DNA from: JAAUQA01 sp036351435
Lineage (GTDB): Bacteria; Pseudomonadota; Gammaproteobacteria; Competibacterales; Competibacteraceae
Direction: 5' to 3'
Assembly (NCBI GenBank): GCA_036351435.1
Contig: JAZBPA010000096.1
Location: forward strand, 1-15,545
DNA: 15,545 bases
The notes beneath the pieces were generated by a model. That model was not told where the DNA came from and did not search any database. It was given only the letters and a program-made list of their open reading frames with translations. Made by a program: the position numbers and the translations under genes. Position 1 is the stretch's first letter; every line of letters starts with the position of its first letter. This document shows, piece by piece, positions 7,102 to 14,160 of this stretch.

Positions 7102-7133
7102 TTGACCGTGATAAAACAATTTTGACCGGATAA
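7102..7133 (+). repeat. Direct repeat TTGACCG upstream of GGDEF-EAL gene
   Basis: TTGACCG occurs at 7102-7108 and again at 7122-7128, exactly 20 bp apart. Each copy is followed by GATAA (with one extra base in the first copy). The pair lies in the 113-bp gap between the divergent rnfH and GGDEF-EAL genes. The 20-bp period places both copies on one face of the helix, as for tandem activator or repressor sites. The second TTGACC could also serve as a -35 box with CATAAG at 7144-7149. No known regulator is assigned. Confidence 0.4.
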
Positions 7134-7168
7134 TATCGCATAGCATAAGGATCGGGATACCTATAAAA

Positions 7169-9295
7169 ATGTCGATTACCACCCTAGAGTTCTTCCGTGC
7201 ACTGCTGGTAGCCGCTTTATTGGTTTATGTATTGATCAGCGGAAAAACACTAAGCGTTATACCCGGCTGGCGCTATATCGTCACCGGTCTTGGGTTGATT
7301 TTCCTAAGCACGCTAGTCAGTTTTATTGGTTATCCTCTCAAGTCAAGCTCGACTGAAATCCGACTTTCTGCTGAATATCTGGTCTTTTTCGAAAGAATTA
7401 TGGGGTACTGCGGCTTTTTACTGCTGGTGGTTGGCACGTTGCGTGGCTTGGAAACCATTCCTGTGCTTGAGGAGCGTAAAGAGAGTGCAGAAACTGCCTT
7501 CCGCAAAATGAAAGTCTTGTTTGAGAAGCATACCAAGCGTTTAACCGTGCTCAATCAGCAAGTGCAGTCTGAGTTGGCTAAGCGACAGAACGCCGAGCGC
7601 AAAACATTGGAGGAAAAAAAGCGCTTGCAATTGGTTTTGCACTCTATCGGGGAGGCCGTTATTACTACGGATGCTATCGGTGTTGTGCAATATTTAAATC
7701 CCACCGCCGAATCATTAACCGGTTGGACAGCTGACAGTGCGCAGGGATTGCCGCTCGGCAAGGTATTCCATGTGATCGACGAACGTACCCGTGAACGGCT
7801 GCCCGATTTGGTCGATCAGTGTCTTAGAAAAGGAGAAGTGATTGGTTTGCCCGATCACGCAATGCTGCTAAGCCGCACCGGATCGGAGTACGCGGTACAA
7901 GATTCGGTTGCCCCCATCCGTGATTGGAATAATGAAATCTTGGGGGTTGTGCTGGTATTTAATGATGTTACCGAAGCGCGTCGCATGGCGTGGCAGATGA
8001 CGTATCATGCTACCCACGACGATCTGACCGGTCTATTTAATCGCCGTGAATTCGAACGACGCCTGCGACGCTTATTGGAACAAGCTCGCTTGGAAAACAC
8101 TAATCATGCGCTGTGTTATCTGGATTTGGATCAATTCAAAGTAATTAATGACACCTGCGGGCATATGGCGGGCGATGAACTGTTACGCCAAATAGGTCGT
8201 CTGTTGCAGGCGCGTACTCGCAAGATGGACACCCTGGCCCGTTTGGGCGGCGACGAATTCGGGGTGTTAATGGAATCCTGTGTTCTCGACCAAGCCAAAC
8301 GGGTCGCGAATGGGTTACGCGAGGCCGTTGAATCCTTCCGTTTCGAATGGCAAGGTAAGCGTTTTAACGTCGGAGTCAGCATCGGTTTGGTACCGATTTC
8401 TGATAACAGCGAAAGCATTACCGGGGTGCTGCGGTCGGCTGATAGTGCATGCTACACCGCAAAAGAGAAAGGGCGTAACCGCATTCATGTGGTCTACAAG
8501 GAGGATGACACAGAATTGGTTAAGCGTCGCGGTGAGATGCAGTGGATGTTTCTGATTCCCTGGGCACTGGATGAAAATCGGTTTGAACTCAATTTCCAGA
8601 CCATCTTCCCCCTCAATAGCCATGCTCAGCAGGGACATCATTATGAGCTTTTGCTACGCATGCGCGACCCTAAAGGTTCCCTAGTCCAGCCAGGCGCTTT
8701 TTTACTGGCTGCCGAACGGTACAATCTGGCAACCAAACTGGATGAGTGGGTAATCGAAGCTGCCTTCAACTGGCTGCTCGACCATCCGGAGCACCTAAAA
8801 GATTTACACCTGTGTGAGATTAATCTGTCCGGTCACTCCGTGGGCAATGAACAATTCCTCGAATTTATCACCGCTCGACTCAAAAAGGGCAATATACCCC
8901 CAGCCAAAATCTGCTTCGAAATTACTGAAACAGCGGCCATCGCCAATTTGGCTAACGCAACTCGTTTCATCAAGGCGCTGAAGTCGCTGGGCTGCCGCTT
9001 TGCCTTGGACGATTTTGGCAGCGGCTTGTCTTCTTTCGCCTATCTCAAAAATCTGCCCGTGGATTTGCTAAAAATCGATGGAATCTTCGTTAAAGATATC
9101 GTTGAAGATCCTATCGATTCAGCCTTGGTAAAATCAATCAACGAGGTGGGAAAGGTCATGGGTTTACAGACTGTCGCCGAATTTGTCGAGAATGAAGCTA
9201 TTCTAAACAGAGTCAGGGAATTAGGCGTTGATTATGCCCAAGGGTATGCGATTAACCGCCCCAAGCCGTTGACGGAACTGAAACAGCACCTTTAA
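7169..9295 (+). CDS. Membrane PAS-GGDEF-EAL c-di-GMP protein
   Basis: This 708-aa protein should make and/or break the second messenger c-di-GMP. Three membrane helices (about 6-24, 33-55, 73-94) form the N-terminal sensor. They are followed by a charged coiled coil (about 100-150) and a PAS domain (about 152-270; LHSIGEAVITTD and the NPTAESLTGW motif). The GGDEF domain (about 275-440) has an intact GGDEF at 360-364 and an RxxD inhibitory site (RKMD, 351-354) at normal spacing. The EAL domain (about 465-705) has ELLLR at 493-497 in place of EALxR, EINLSG, FEITET, DDFGSG (614-619), LKIDG, AEFVEN and YAQGY, so its metal and catalytic residues look complete. Both activities are therefore possible, and the direction cannot be predicted. 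It is a single-gene unit whose stop overlaps the convergent M23 gene by 4 bp. Confidence 0.94.
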   Translation: MSITTLEFFRALLVAALLVYVLISGKTLSVIPGWRYIVTGLGLIFLSTLVSFIGYPLKSSSTEIRLSAEYLVFFERIMGYCGFLLLVVGTLRGLETIPVLEERKESAETAFRKMKVLFEKHTKRLTVLNQQVQSELAKRQNAERKTLEEKKRLQLVLHSIGEAVITTDAIGVVQYLNPTAESLTGWTADSAQGLPLGKVFHVIDERTRERLPDLVDQCLRKGEVIGLPDHAMLLSRTGSEYAVQDSVAPIRDWNNEILGVVLVFNDVTEARRMAWQMTYHATHDDLTGLFNRREFERRLRRLLEQARLENTNHALCYLDLDQFKVINDTCGHMAGDELLRQIGRLLQARTRKMDTLARLGGDEFGVLMESCVLDQAKRVANGLREAVESFRFEWQGKRFNVGVSIGLVPISDNSESITGVLRSADSACYTAKEKGRNRIHVVYKEDDTELVKRRGEMQWMFLIPWALDENRFELNFQTIFPLNSHAQQGHHYELLLRMRDPKGSLVQPGAFLLAAERYNLATKLDEWVIEAAFNWLLDHPEHLKDLHLCEINLSGHSVGNEQFLEFITARLKKGNIPPAKICFEITETAAIANLANATRFIKALKSLGCRFALDDFGSGLSSFAYLKNLPVDLLKIDGIFVKDIVEDPIDSALVKSINEVGKVMGLQTVAEFVENEAILNRVRELGVDYAQGYAINRPKPLTELKQHL

Positions 9296-10095
9296 GGCAT
9301 TGGAGGCACCAACACGGTCGGATCGACCCGTTCCTTAAACCAGTTCATCCGCCAGTCCAAATGCGCACCGGTAACCCGCCCGGTTGCTCCGACAGTAGCT
9401 ATGACATCACCTTGTTTTACTGCTTGACCCTCCTTGGCGTGAATCTTCTCTAAATGCAGGAATGATGAGCTCAATCCGTGGCCGTGATCAATAATCACAG
9501 TACCGCCACTGAAATACATATTGGGATGCGTTAATGTGACGATGCCATCGGCGGGCGCGTGTACTGGGGTTCCAACCGGGGCAGCGACGTCGACGCCGTA
9601 ATGCGGGCGGCGCGGCTCGCCGTTTAAGATCCGTTGGCTACCATATACACCGCTGATCCGTCCCTTCGTTGGCCAGATAAAACCACTTAGAAAATACGGC
9701 CTAGCAAAATCCTTAGCACGAGCTTGGGCAACTTGCTTGGATTCACGGCTAATGCGCTCCAGGACTTTTTTCGGCGGAGTAACCTTGCTGGGTGGCAAAC
9801 CGTCAATGCGTTGTACATCGTAGCGACGAGCCTGAACAGTCAAGTTACGGATTTCCCTGCGACCGTCTGGAAAGATGATTTCTAAACGCGCTGAAGCGGG
9901 AGCATCCCGACCGAAGCCGAATACGAAAGCACCCTCGTCAGATACGCGTACCGCTTTGCCGTCCAATACCAATTCAGTTCCAGGAATAGCCTGTCCGATG
10001 ATGATGTCACCTTGAGTAAAGGTATTGGGCAGATTCAGTTCACCTGCCTGTGCCAGAGAAAGCGGCAATAGCGCAACGATCAACCATCGAAACAT
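9292..10095 (-). CDS. Exported M23-family peptidoglycan peptidase
   Basis: The protein (267 aa) is a LytM-type M23 metallopeptidase, a family that cuts peptide cross-links in peptidoglycan. A signal peptide (about 1-17, ending AQA) leads into an N-terminal beta-rich domain, a linker with basic and charged helices (about 100-135), and the peptidase domain from about 140. Zinc-site residues His165 and Asp169 (HYGVD) are present, as are His214 (SSFLHLEK) and His245 in TGAHLDW. Where most M23 enzymes have HxH, this one has HLD, so the third usual zinc ligand is Asp247. ATG 10095 with GAGG 8 bp upstream is preferred to a TTG one codon earlier. It is the last gene of the leftward run, 45 bp after hemJ. 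Confidence 0.9.
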   Translation of the reverse strand: MFRWLIVALLPLSLAQAGELNLPNTFTQGDIIIGQAIPGTELVLDGKAVRVSDEGAFVFGFGRDAPASARLEIIFPDGRREIRNLTVQARRYDVQRIDGLPPSKVTPPKKVLERISRESKQVAQARAKDFARPYFLSGFIWPTKGRISGVYGSQRILNGEPRRPHYGVDVAAPVGTPVHAPADGIVTLTHPNMYFSGGTVIIDHGHGLSSSFLHLEKIHAKEGQAVKQGDVIATVGATGRVTGAHLDWRMNWFKERVDPTVLVPPMP

Positions 10096-10140
10096 CAATA
10101 AATCCTCTGTAAGGGCTTGGATTAATGGGGAAAAGCAGGC

Positions 10141-10572
10141 TTAAAACGGTTTCAACTCAGCCAACAGAATAATACCGATCAGGAAAATCACCGGTACTTC
10201 GTTGAACCAGCGATACCAAACATGACTATGGCGATTCCGGTCATGTTTGAAATCCAGCATCAGTTTGCCGCACCAGATGTGATACGCCACCATCAGGACC
10301 AACAGCAGTAGCTTGGTATGTAACCAGCCCATCTTGCCATAAGCAGCCCACGCGTAATCCGCCAGCATCCAAATGCCAAAGATCAAAGTCAGCACGGCGC
10401 CGGGGGTCATGATGCCGTAAAACAATTTGCGTTCCATGACCTTGAATCGTTCTATGCTGATGGCGTCCTCGCTCATCGCATGATAGACGTACAACCGTGG
10501 CAGGTAGAACAGTCCGGCGAACCAGGTCACCATAAAAATTAAATGCAGGGCAATAAGCCATAGTTGAAACAT
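10141..10572 (-). CDS. hemJ: Protoporphyrinogen IX oxidase HemJ
   Basis: HemJ (143 aa) is an integral membrane enzyme that oxidises protoporphyrinogen IX to protoporphyrin IX, the penultimate step of haem synthesis, in bacteria lacking HemG or HemY. Family hallmarks are LWLIALHLIFMVTWFAGLFY at the start, ERFKVMERKLFYGIMTP (41-57), GWLHTKL (82-88), YHIWCGKLM, HSHVWYRWFNEVP (115-127) and a final KPF. Four membrane helices are expected. Conserved-looking histidines stand at 10, 31, 85 and 98; I do not decide which bind haem. It follows the thioredoxin gene by 29 bp. Its place near norCB, which needs haem b and c, is suggestive but not proof of a link. Confidence 0.95.
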   Translation of the reverse strand: MFQLWLIALHLIFMVTWFAGLFYLPRLYVYHAMSEDAISIERFKVMERKLFYGIMTPGAVLTLIFGIWMLADYAWAAYGKMGWLHTKLLLLVLMVAYHIWCGKLMLDFKHDRNRHSHVWYRWFNEVPVIFLIGIILLAELKPF

Positions 10573-10601
10573 GGAAAACCTCTAACCTATGGAAAAACTA
10601 T

Positions 10602-11096
10602 TCAAAGCATGGACCGGATGGACTCACGTAACGCGGCTTGATCCCATGCGCCGACGTGTTGTTCGACTATCCGCCCTTGCGGGGAAATGAGAAACGAGGT
10701 CGGCGTCAGTCGCACGTCCCCGAATGCTTGAGCAGCTTCACCTAACGGGTCTAAGGCGATGGGATACGGAATGCGGCGGTGCTCGACCATTTGCAGCACG
10801 TAGTTAGGCGGATCGTAAGCCATAGCGATTCCGACTATCTCCAGACCCTGCGGGTGCAGTTCGCTATATAATGCCGTTAAATGTGGAATTTCTTGTACAC
10901 AGGCAGGGCAAGTCGTAGCCCAGAACGTCACCAAAACCGGCTTGCCTTGCAAACTTGTTAGCTGGATAGCGCGCCCGTCCAGGGTATACACCGTGAGTTT
11001 CGGAGCAACCTCGGCTGGCATCAAAACGCTAATAGCGCCACCGGCAATCAGTAACACCCCTATTAAACCAGCGCCGAGAATAACCCGTCGCCTCAT
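10602..11096 (-). CDS. Membrane-anchored TlpA/ResA-like thioredoxin
   Basis: This 164-residue protein is an exported thioredoxin-fold protein of the TlpA/ResA group, which reduces disulfides outside the cytoplasmic membrane, often for cytochrome or oxidase maturation. A basic N-terminus and one helix (about 5-25) anchor it. The active site is WATTCPACVQEIP with Cys63 and Cys66, and cis-Pro132 stands in LTPTSF, as the fold requires. The ATG overlaps the stop of the upstream DUF4126 gene (ATGA), which suggests translational coupling. HemJ follows 29 bp downstream. A role in cytochrome c or haem-protein maturation for the neighbouring NO reductase is an attractive inference, but no direct link is visible. 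Confidence 0.9.
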   Translation of the reverse strand: MRRRVILGAGLIGVLLIAGGAISVLMPAEVAPKLTVYTLDGRAIQLTSLQGKPVLVTFWATTCPACVQEIPHLTALYSELHPQGLEIVGIAMAYDPPNYVLQMVEHRRIPYPIALDPLGEAAQAFGDVRLTPTSFLISPQGRIVEQHVGAWDQAALRESIRSML

Positions 11097-11725
11097 GATG
11101 GGGAAGGCGGTGGCGGTGGCGGTTGCCGACTGCCGCCGCTAAGCAAACGACCCAGGAAGGAAAACACTTTAACAATCCCACGCCATAATTTGGGCAACAG
11201 CCAGATCATTAACAGAATAAAAATCACTAATCCCACCAGAAACACCCAGGGATAATAGAGCGCCGCCCATAAACCGCCAATCACTGCCACATCCTCGGTA
11301 ATTGAAGCAAGCCAGTTGGTGAACGGTTCCGGCGAGGTGTTAATCATCACTCGACTGCCGGCTTTCACGGCATGACTGGTTGCGGTCATAGAACCGCCGA
11401 CTAACGCAGCAGCTAACTCCGCCCCGGGACCCATATCGCCAACCGCACCGGCGGCCAACATCGCGCCTGCCGGAATGCGGATAAAGGTATGCAAGGTATC
11501 CCAACCGGTATCGACGCCAGGAATCTTATCGGCGAAGAATTCCACACAATACATAAAGCCTGCAGCGGCCAATACCAGCGGATCGCTCAGAATTTGTAAC
11601 TCTTCCGGCAGCACCATATTACCGGTTGCATTGAGCATACCCAGCATAAATACTGTGGCGTAAAGATTGATGCCGCTGGCCCAAGCGGTGCCCATGGTCA
11701 GGGCGATCATGTGAACGGGATCCAT
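11093..11725 (-). CDS. DUF4126 family membrane protein
   Basis: The product (210 aa) is a multi-helix membrane protein resembling DUF4126 proteins, whose function is unknown. Recognisable features are an N-terminal ASGINLYATVFMLG segment, YCVEFFADKIPGVDTGWDTLHTF (about 59-81), an Ala/Gly-rich helix pair, and a SITEDVAVIGGLW helix. A further hydrophobic helix follows near 160-178, then a basic amphipathic stretch. The tail ends in six prolines then SPS (about 202-210). AGGA lies 6-7 bp before the ATG at 11725. The stop overlaps the thioredoxin ATG by four bases. It is 108 bp downstream of the ClC gene and may be in the same transcript or have its own promoter in that gap. Confidence 0.8.
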   Translation of the reverse strand: MDPVHMIALTMGTAWASGINLYATVFMLGMLNATGNMVLPEELQILSDPLVLAAAGFMYCVEFFADKIPGVDTGWDTLHTFIRIPAGAMLAAGAVGDMGPGAELAAALVGGSMTATSHAVKAGSRVMINTSPEPFTNWLASITEDVAVIGGLWAALYYPWVFLVGLVIFILLMIWLLPKLWRGIVKVFSFLGRLLSGGSRQPPPPPPSPS

Positions 11726-11833
11726 GATTAGTCCTCGGCAGCTGTTCTCAGTCGGGTAGGTAAAGCTGGCGACAGTTTATCAGGTTCTCAATGCCGATAA
11801 ACCGAATGGTCAAATCGGTCAGGTCATCACCAA

Positions 11834-13576
11834 TTAGTTTAAAGGGAGGCGGTAACTGCGCTCAATAGCTTCTCGGGTAATGATGCCGAGCACTTGTGTT
11901 CCCCAATGAGACACCACGCTTAATGCACTAACTTGCTGGCGCTCCATCTTGCGCAGCGCACCTTCCAACGTGGCTTGGGCTGAGATTGTCACTATCGCAG
12001 TCCGCGGTAACGGCAATTCATTAAGGTCAAATACTTCCACAGTTGACGGTTCCGCAGCTAAAAACCGTTGCAGATCGGCGCTAACCAGAAGATGACGACT
12101 ATCCTCGTAGGATTGAATCCAATGCACTCCTGCCACTAAAGACTGTTCCAATTGATGACGGCCAACATAACGTGGAAATTGAGCGAACCCGCGATCCATA
12201 ACATGCGTCACTCCCAAACGCCGCAGGAACTGAGAGATCGGGTTGCTTGTATATTCCAGTCCCCGCACCTCCATGAGTTTTAAAAAAACCGACGGGGTAT
12301 GAAAACCGTGATGACAGGTTAATTCAGCAGTGACGATGGCCAGCATGGCCGGCAGAATAATATGTGGATTAGCGGTCAATTCCAGCAAGGCGGTCAACGC
12401 GGCCAGCGGTGCGTTTAACGTTGCACCCATCATCGCACCCATCCCTAACATGGCATACAATGCCGGAGACGAGCTGTGCTGCGGATCACTCAAGGTGACC
12501 AGAGTACCCACCGCACCTCCGGCTAATGCGCCCAGCATTAAAGTTGGGCCTATTACCCCTCCCGGCAATCCGAAACCCAGCCCCAACGCCGTAGCCAACA
12601 ACTTGCACAGCAACACGATAAGTAGTAGCTGCAACCCCAACTCGCCCTGGAAAATAGCATTAACTGTGTCGTAGCCGATGCCCATAATCTGCGGTGCCCA
12701 CAGCGCCAATATGCCTGTACAGGTTCCCGCCAGCATCATCCGTAACCATACCGGCTGCGTGGTTAAACGCCGCGAGAAGAATACCAAAAGACGCACAAAT
12801 ACAGTCGAAAGAATACCAATGCTAACCCCCATCAGCACTACGTACCAGAGATGATCCAATGCTCCCAGAGACAGAGCAGGCACTTGAAACACTGGCGCGG
12901 GACCAAAGCTCCAATATGCAACGGTAGTCGCGCTGGCCGCTGCCAAGATGATGGGGGTGAAACTGGCGAGTGTGTACTCGACCAGAATGACTTCCATGGC
13001 GAAAATCACTCCAGCCAGTGGTGTGTTAAAAGCGGCGGCGATGGCACCTGCGGTACCACACCCGACCAGCACCCGGATGCTGTTATCGGGCAATCGCAAC
13101 CGCTGTCCCATCCAACTACAGCAGGCAGAACCGATATGCACTGCCGGTCCTTCGCGGCCGACCGACTGACCGCTGACAATGCACAACGCTGCCGAAAAAA
13201 ACTGCACACCCGCGTTTTTGATGGGCAGATGACCTTCGCCATAAGCCAGCCGTTCCATGACATGCACCACACCGACCGCTTGGTCGGCGGGTCTCAACCA
13301 ATGAAACAGTAGGCCAACAGCTAAGCCACCGCAGGTTGGCAACAATAAGAGCCAAACAGCGGACAGTGCTTCATAGTTTTCATGGTTTGAGTCCAGAAAG
13401 GTGATCTGCGGAATTTCGGTTACCAGCCGGAAAGCCACCATGACCACCCCAGCCATTAAGCCACTCAAGAGACCAAGTAAGGCCAACTGCCATGGTGCGC
13501 GACGAGCAGCCAAGCGCAAACGCAGATCGTCGAGGTACCGAAAAGCAAACTGCTTAATCCAGGTGATTGGGTTCAT
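11834..13576 (-). CDS. ClC-family chloride channel with CBS-like C-terminus
   Basis: The protein (580 aa) is a ClC anion channel or transporter. The conserved GREGP is at 140-144 with gating Glu142, and the NTPLAGVIFAME segment (184-194) and GGVIGP (339-344) are clear. Several E. coli ClC-ec1 key residues are replaced. The GSGIP serine loop reads AVGVV (100-104), the proton glutamate Glu203 corresponds to Val195, and the anion-coordinating Tyr445 corresponds to Pro404. This looks more like channel-type than exchange-type members. After the last membrane helix, residues about 455-575 contain two CBS-like halves (VMDRGFAQFP... and LPRTAIVTISAQATLEGALRKM...), a probable regulatory module. The gene lies 36 bp after the Rrf2 repressor gene on the same strand, so co-transcription is likely. 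The ribosome binding site is weak. Confidence 0.93.
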   Translation of the reverse strand: MNPITWIKQFAFRYLDDLRLRLAARRAPWQLALLGLLSGLMAGVVMVAFRLVTEIPQITFLDSNHENYEALSAVWLLLLPTCGGLAVGLLFHWLRPADQAVGVVHVMERLAYGEGHLPIKNAGVQFFSAALCIVSGQSVGREGPAVHIGSACCSWMGQRLRLPDNSIRVLVGCGTAGAIAAAFNTPLAGVIFAMEVILVEYTLASFTPIILAAASATTVAYWSFGPAPVFQVPALSLGALDHLWYVVLMGVSIGILSTVFVRLLVFFSRRLTTQPVWLRMMLAGTCTGILALWAPQIMGIGYDTVNAIFQGELGLQLLLIVLLCKLLATALGLGFGLPGGVIGPTLMLGALAGGAVGTLVTLSDPQHSSSPALYAMLGMGAMMGATLNAPLAALTALLELTANPHIILPAMLAIVTAELTCHHGFHTPSVFLKLMEVRGLEYTSNPISQFLRRLGVTHVMDRGFAQFPRYVGRHQLEQSLVAGVHWIQSYEDSRHLLVSADLQRFLAAEPSTVEVFDLNELPLPRTAIVTISAQATLEGALRKMERQQVSALSVVSHWGTQVLGIITREAIERSYRLPLN

Positions 13577-13612
13577 GGGTGGCCCAGCAAGCTGAGGGGT
13601 GGCGTGAAGCAG

Positions 13613-14035
13613 TTATTGCGACGGGGTACGTGGTCGATTTCTGATCAGGTCAGCTAGGGTCAGATGGTTCAAATCCTTTTGTAGCTGGCCTTGCAACTTA
13701 ACCCATCCCCCATGCATAGGACAGGGATTATCGTCGCTACATTGCGCGAAACCCAGCACGCAACGCTGATTGCTAAATGGACCGTCGATAGCCACTACGA
13801 TGTCTTCGATAGTGACATCGGCAGGAGCCCGATTGAGCATTGCCCCGCCATTAGGTCCGCGCCGCGCCGAAATCAAACCGTTACGGGATAAGGTGCTGAT
13901 GATCTTGCCTAGAAATGGGGTCGGTACATTGGCCGTCGCGCTGATCTCTCGAATGGGCACAAGCTGCCCGGCAGTTTGTTCCGCTAGGTAGGTCATGGCT
14001 AAAATCGCGTATTGACAGGCTTTGCTGAAGAGCAC
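13613..14035 (-). CDS. Rrf2-family Fe-S repressor, NsrR-like
   Basis: The product (140 aa) is an Rrf2-type winged-helix regulator. A DNA-binding domain at about 5-70 (SKACQYAILAMTYLA, then VPIREISATANVPTPFLGKI and the GLISARRGPNGG wing) is followed by a dimerisation helix. A three-cysteine cluster, Cys92, Cys99 and Cys105 in CVLGFAQCSDDNPCPMH, probably ligates a [2Fe-2S] or [4Fe-4S] centre. The divergent nor operon makes an NO-sensing repressor the best guess; IscR-like or redox-sensing roles remain possible. The frame is open to a TTG at 14047. The GTG at 14035 is preferred because GGGA lies about 8 bp upstream, and with it the cysteines take numbers close to IscR (92, 98, 104). The ClC gene follows 36 bp downstream. 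Confidence 0.88.
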   Translation of the reverse strand: MLFSKACQYAILAMTYLAEQTAGQLVPIREISATANVPTPFLGKIISTLSRNGLISARRGPNGGAMLNRAPADVTIEDIVVAIDGPFSNQRCVLGFAQCSDDNPCPMHGGWVKLQGQLQKDLNHLTLADLIRNRPRTPSQ

Positions 14036-14160
14036 AATCGGTCCCAAATAAAAGAATAGACGGTCTTTAATTCATTAGTATATGATTGCGATTATCCTTA
14101 TCTGCCCGGCGCATACCGAACATCTTGGGCGAAACACCATAACTATTAAGGATATAGCAC
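14036..14160. promoter_or_regulatory. Divergent control region of Rrf2 gene and nor operon
   Basis: This 125-bp gap separates the Rrf2 repressor from the nor operon and must contain both promoters. On the plus strand, TATGAT at 14081-14086 is a good -10 box, but no -35 of matching quality lies 16-18 bp upstream. This fits a promoter needing an activator. A small inverted repeat, TCAT (14072-14075) and ATGA (14082-14085), overlaps that -10 box and could be part of an operator. No complete FNR/DNR site (TTGAT-N4-ATCAA) and no complete NsrR palindrome was found. AAGG at 14148-14151 is the likely ribosome binding site of the first nor-operon gene. Confidence 0.5.

Noticed and set aside
11775..11802. 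Inverted repeat GTTTATC / GATAAAC between ClC and DUF4126 genes
   Set aside because: The 14-base loop and absence of a T tract make it a poor terminator, and a 7-bp AT-rich dyad alone is weak evidence for an operator.
12851..13312. Plus-strand open frame inside the ClC gene
   Set aside because: The composition is that of a shadow frame and the ClC gene on the other strand is firmly supported by its motifs.
14121..14126. CATCTT resembling an NsrR half site
   Set aside because: The other half of the NsrR palindrome is missing at the required spacing, and a six-base match is expected by chance.
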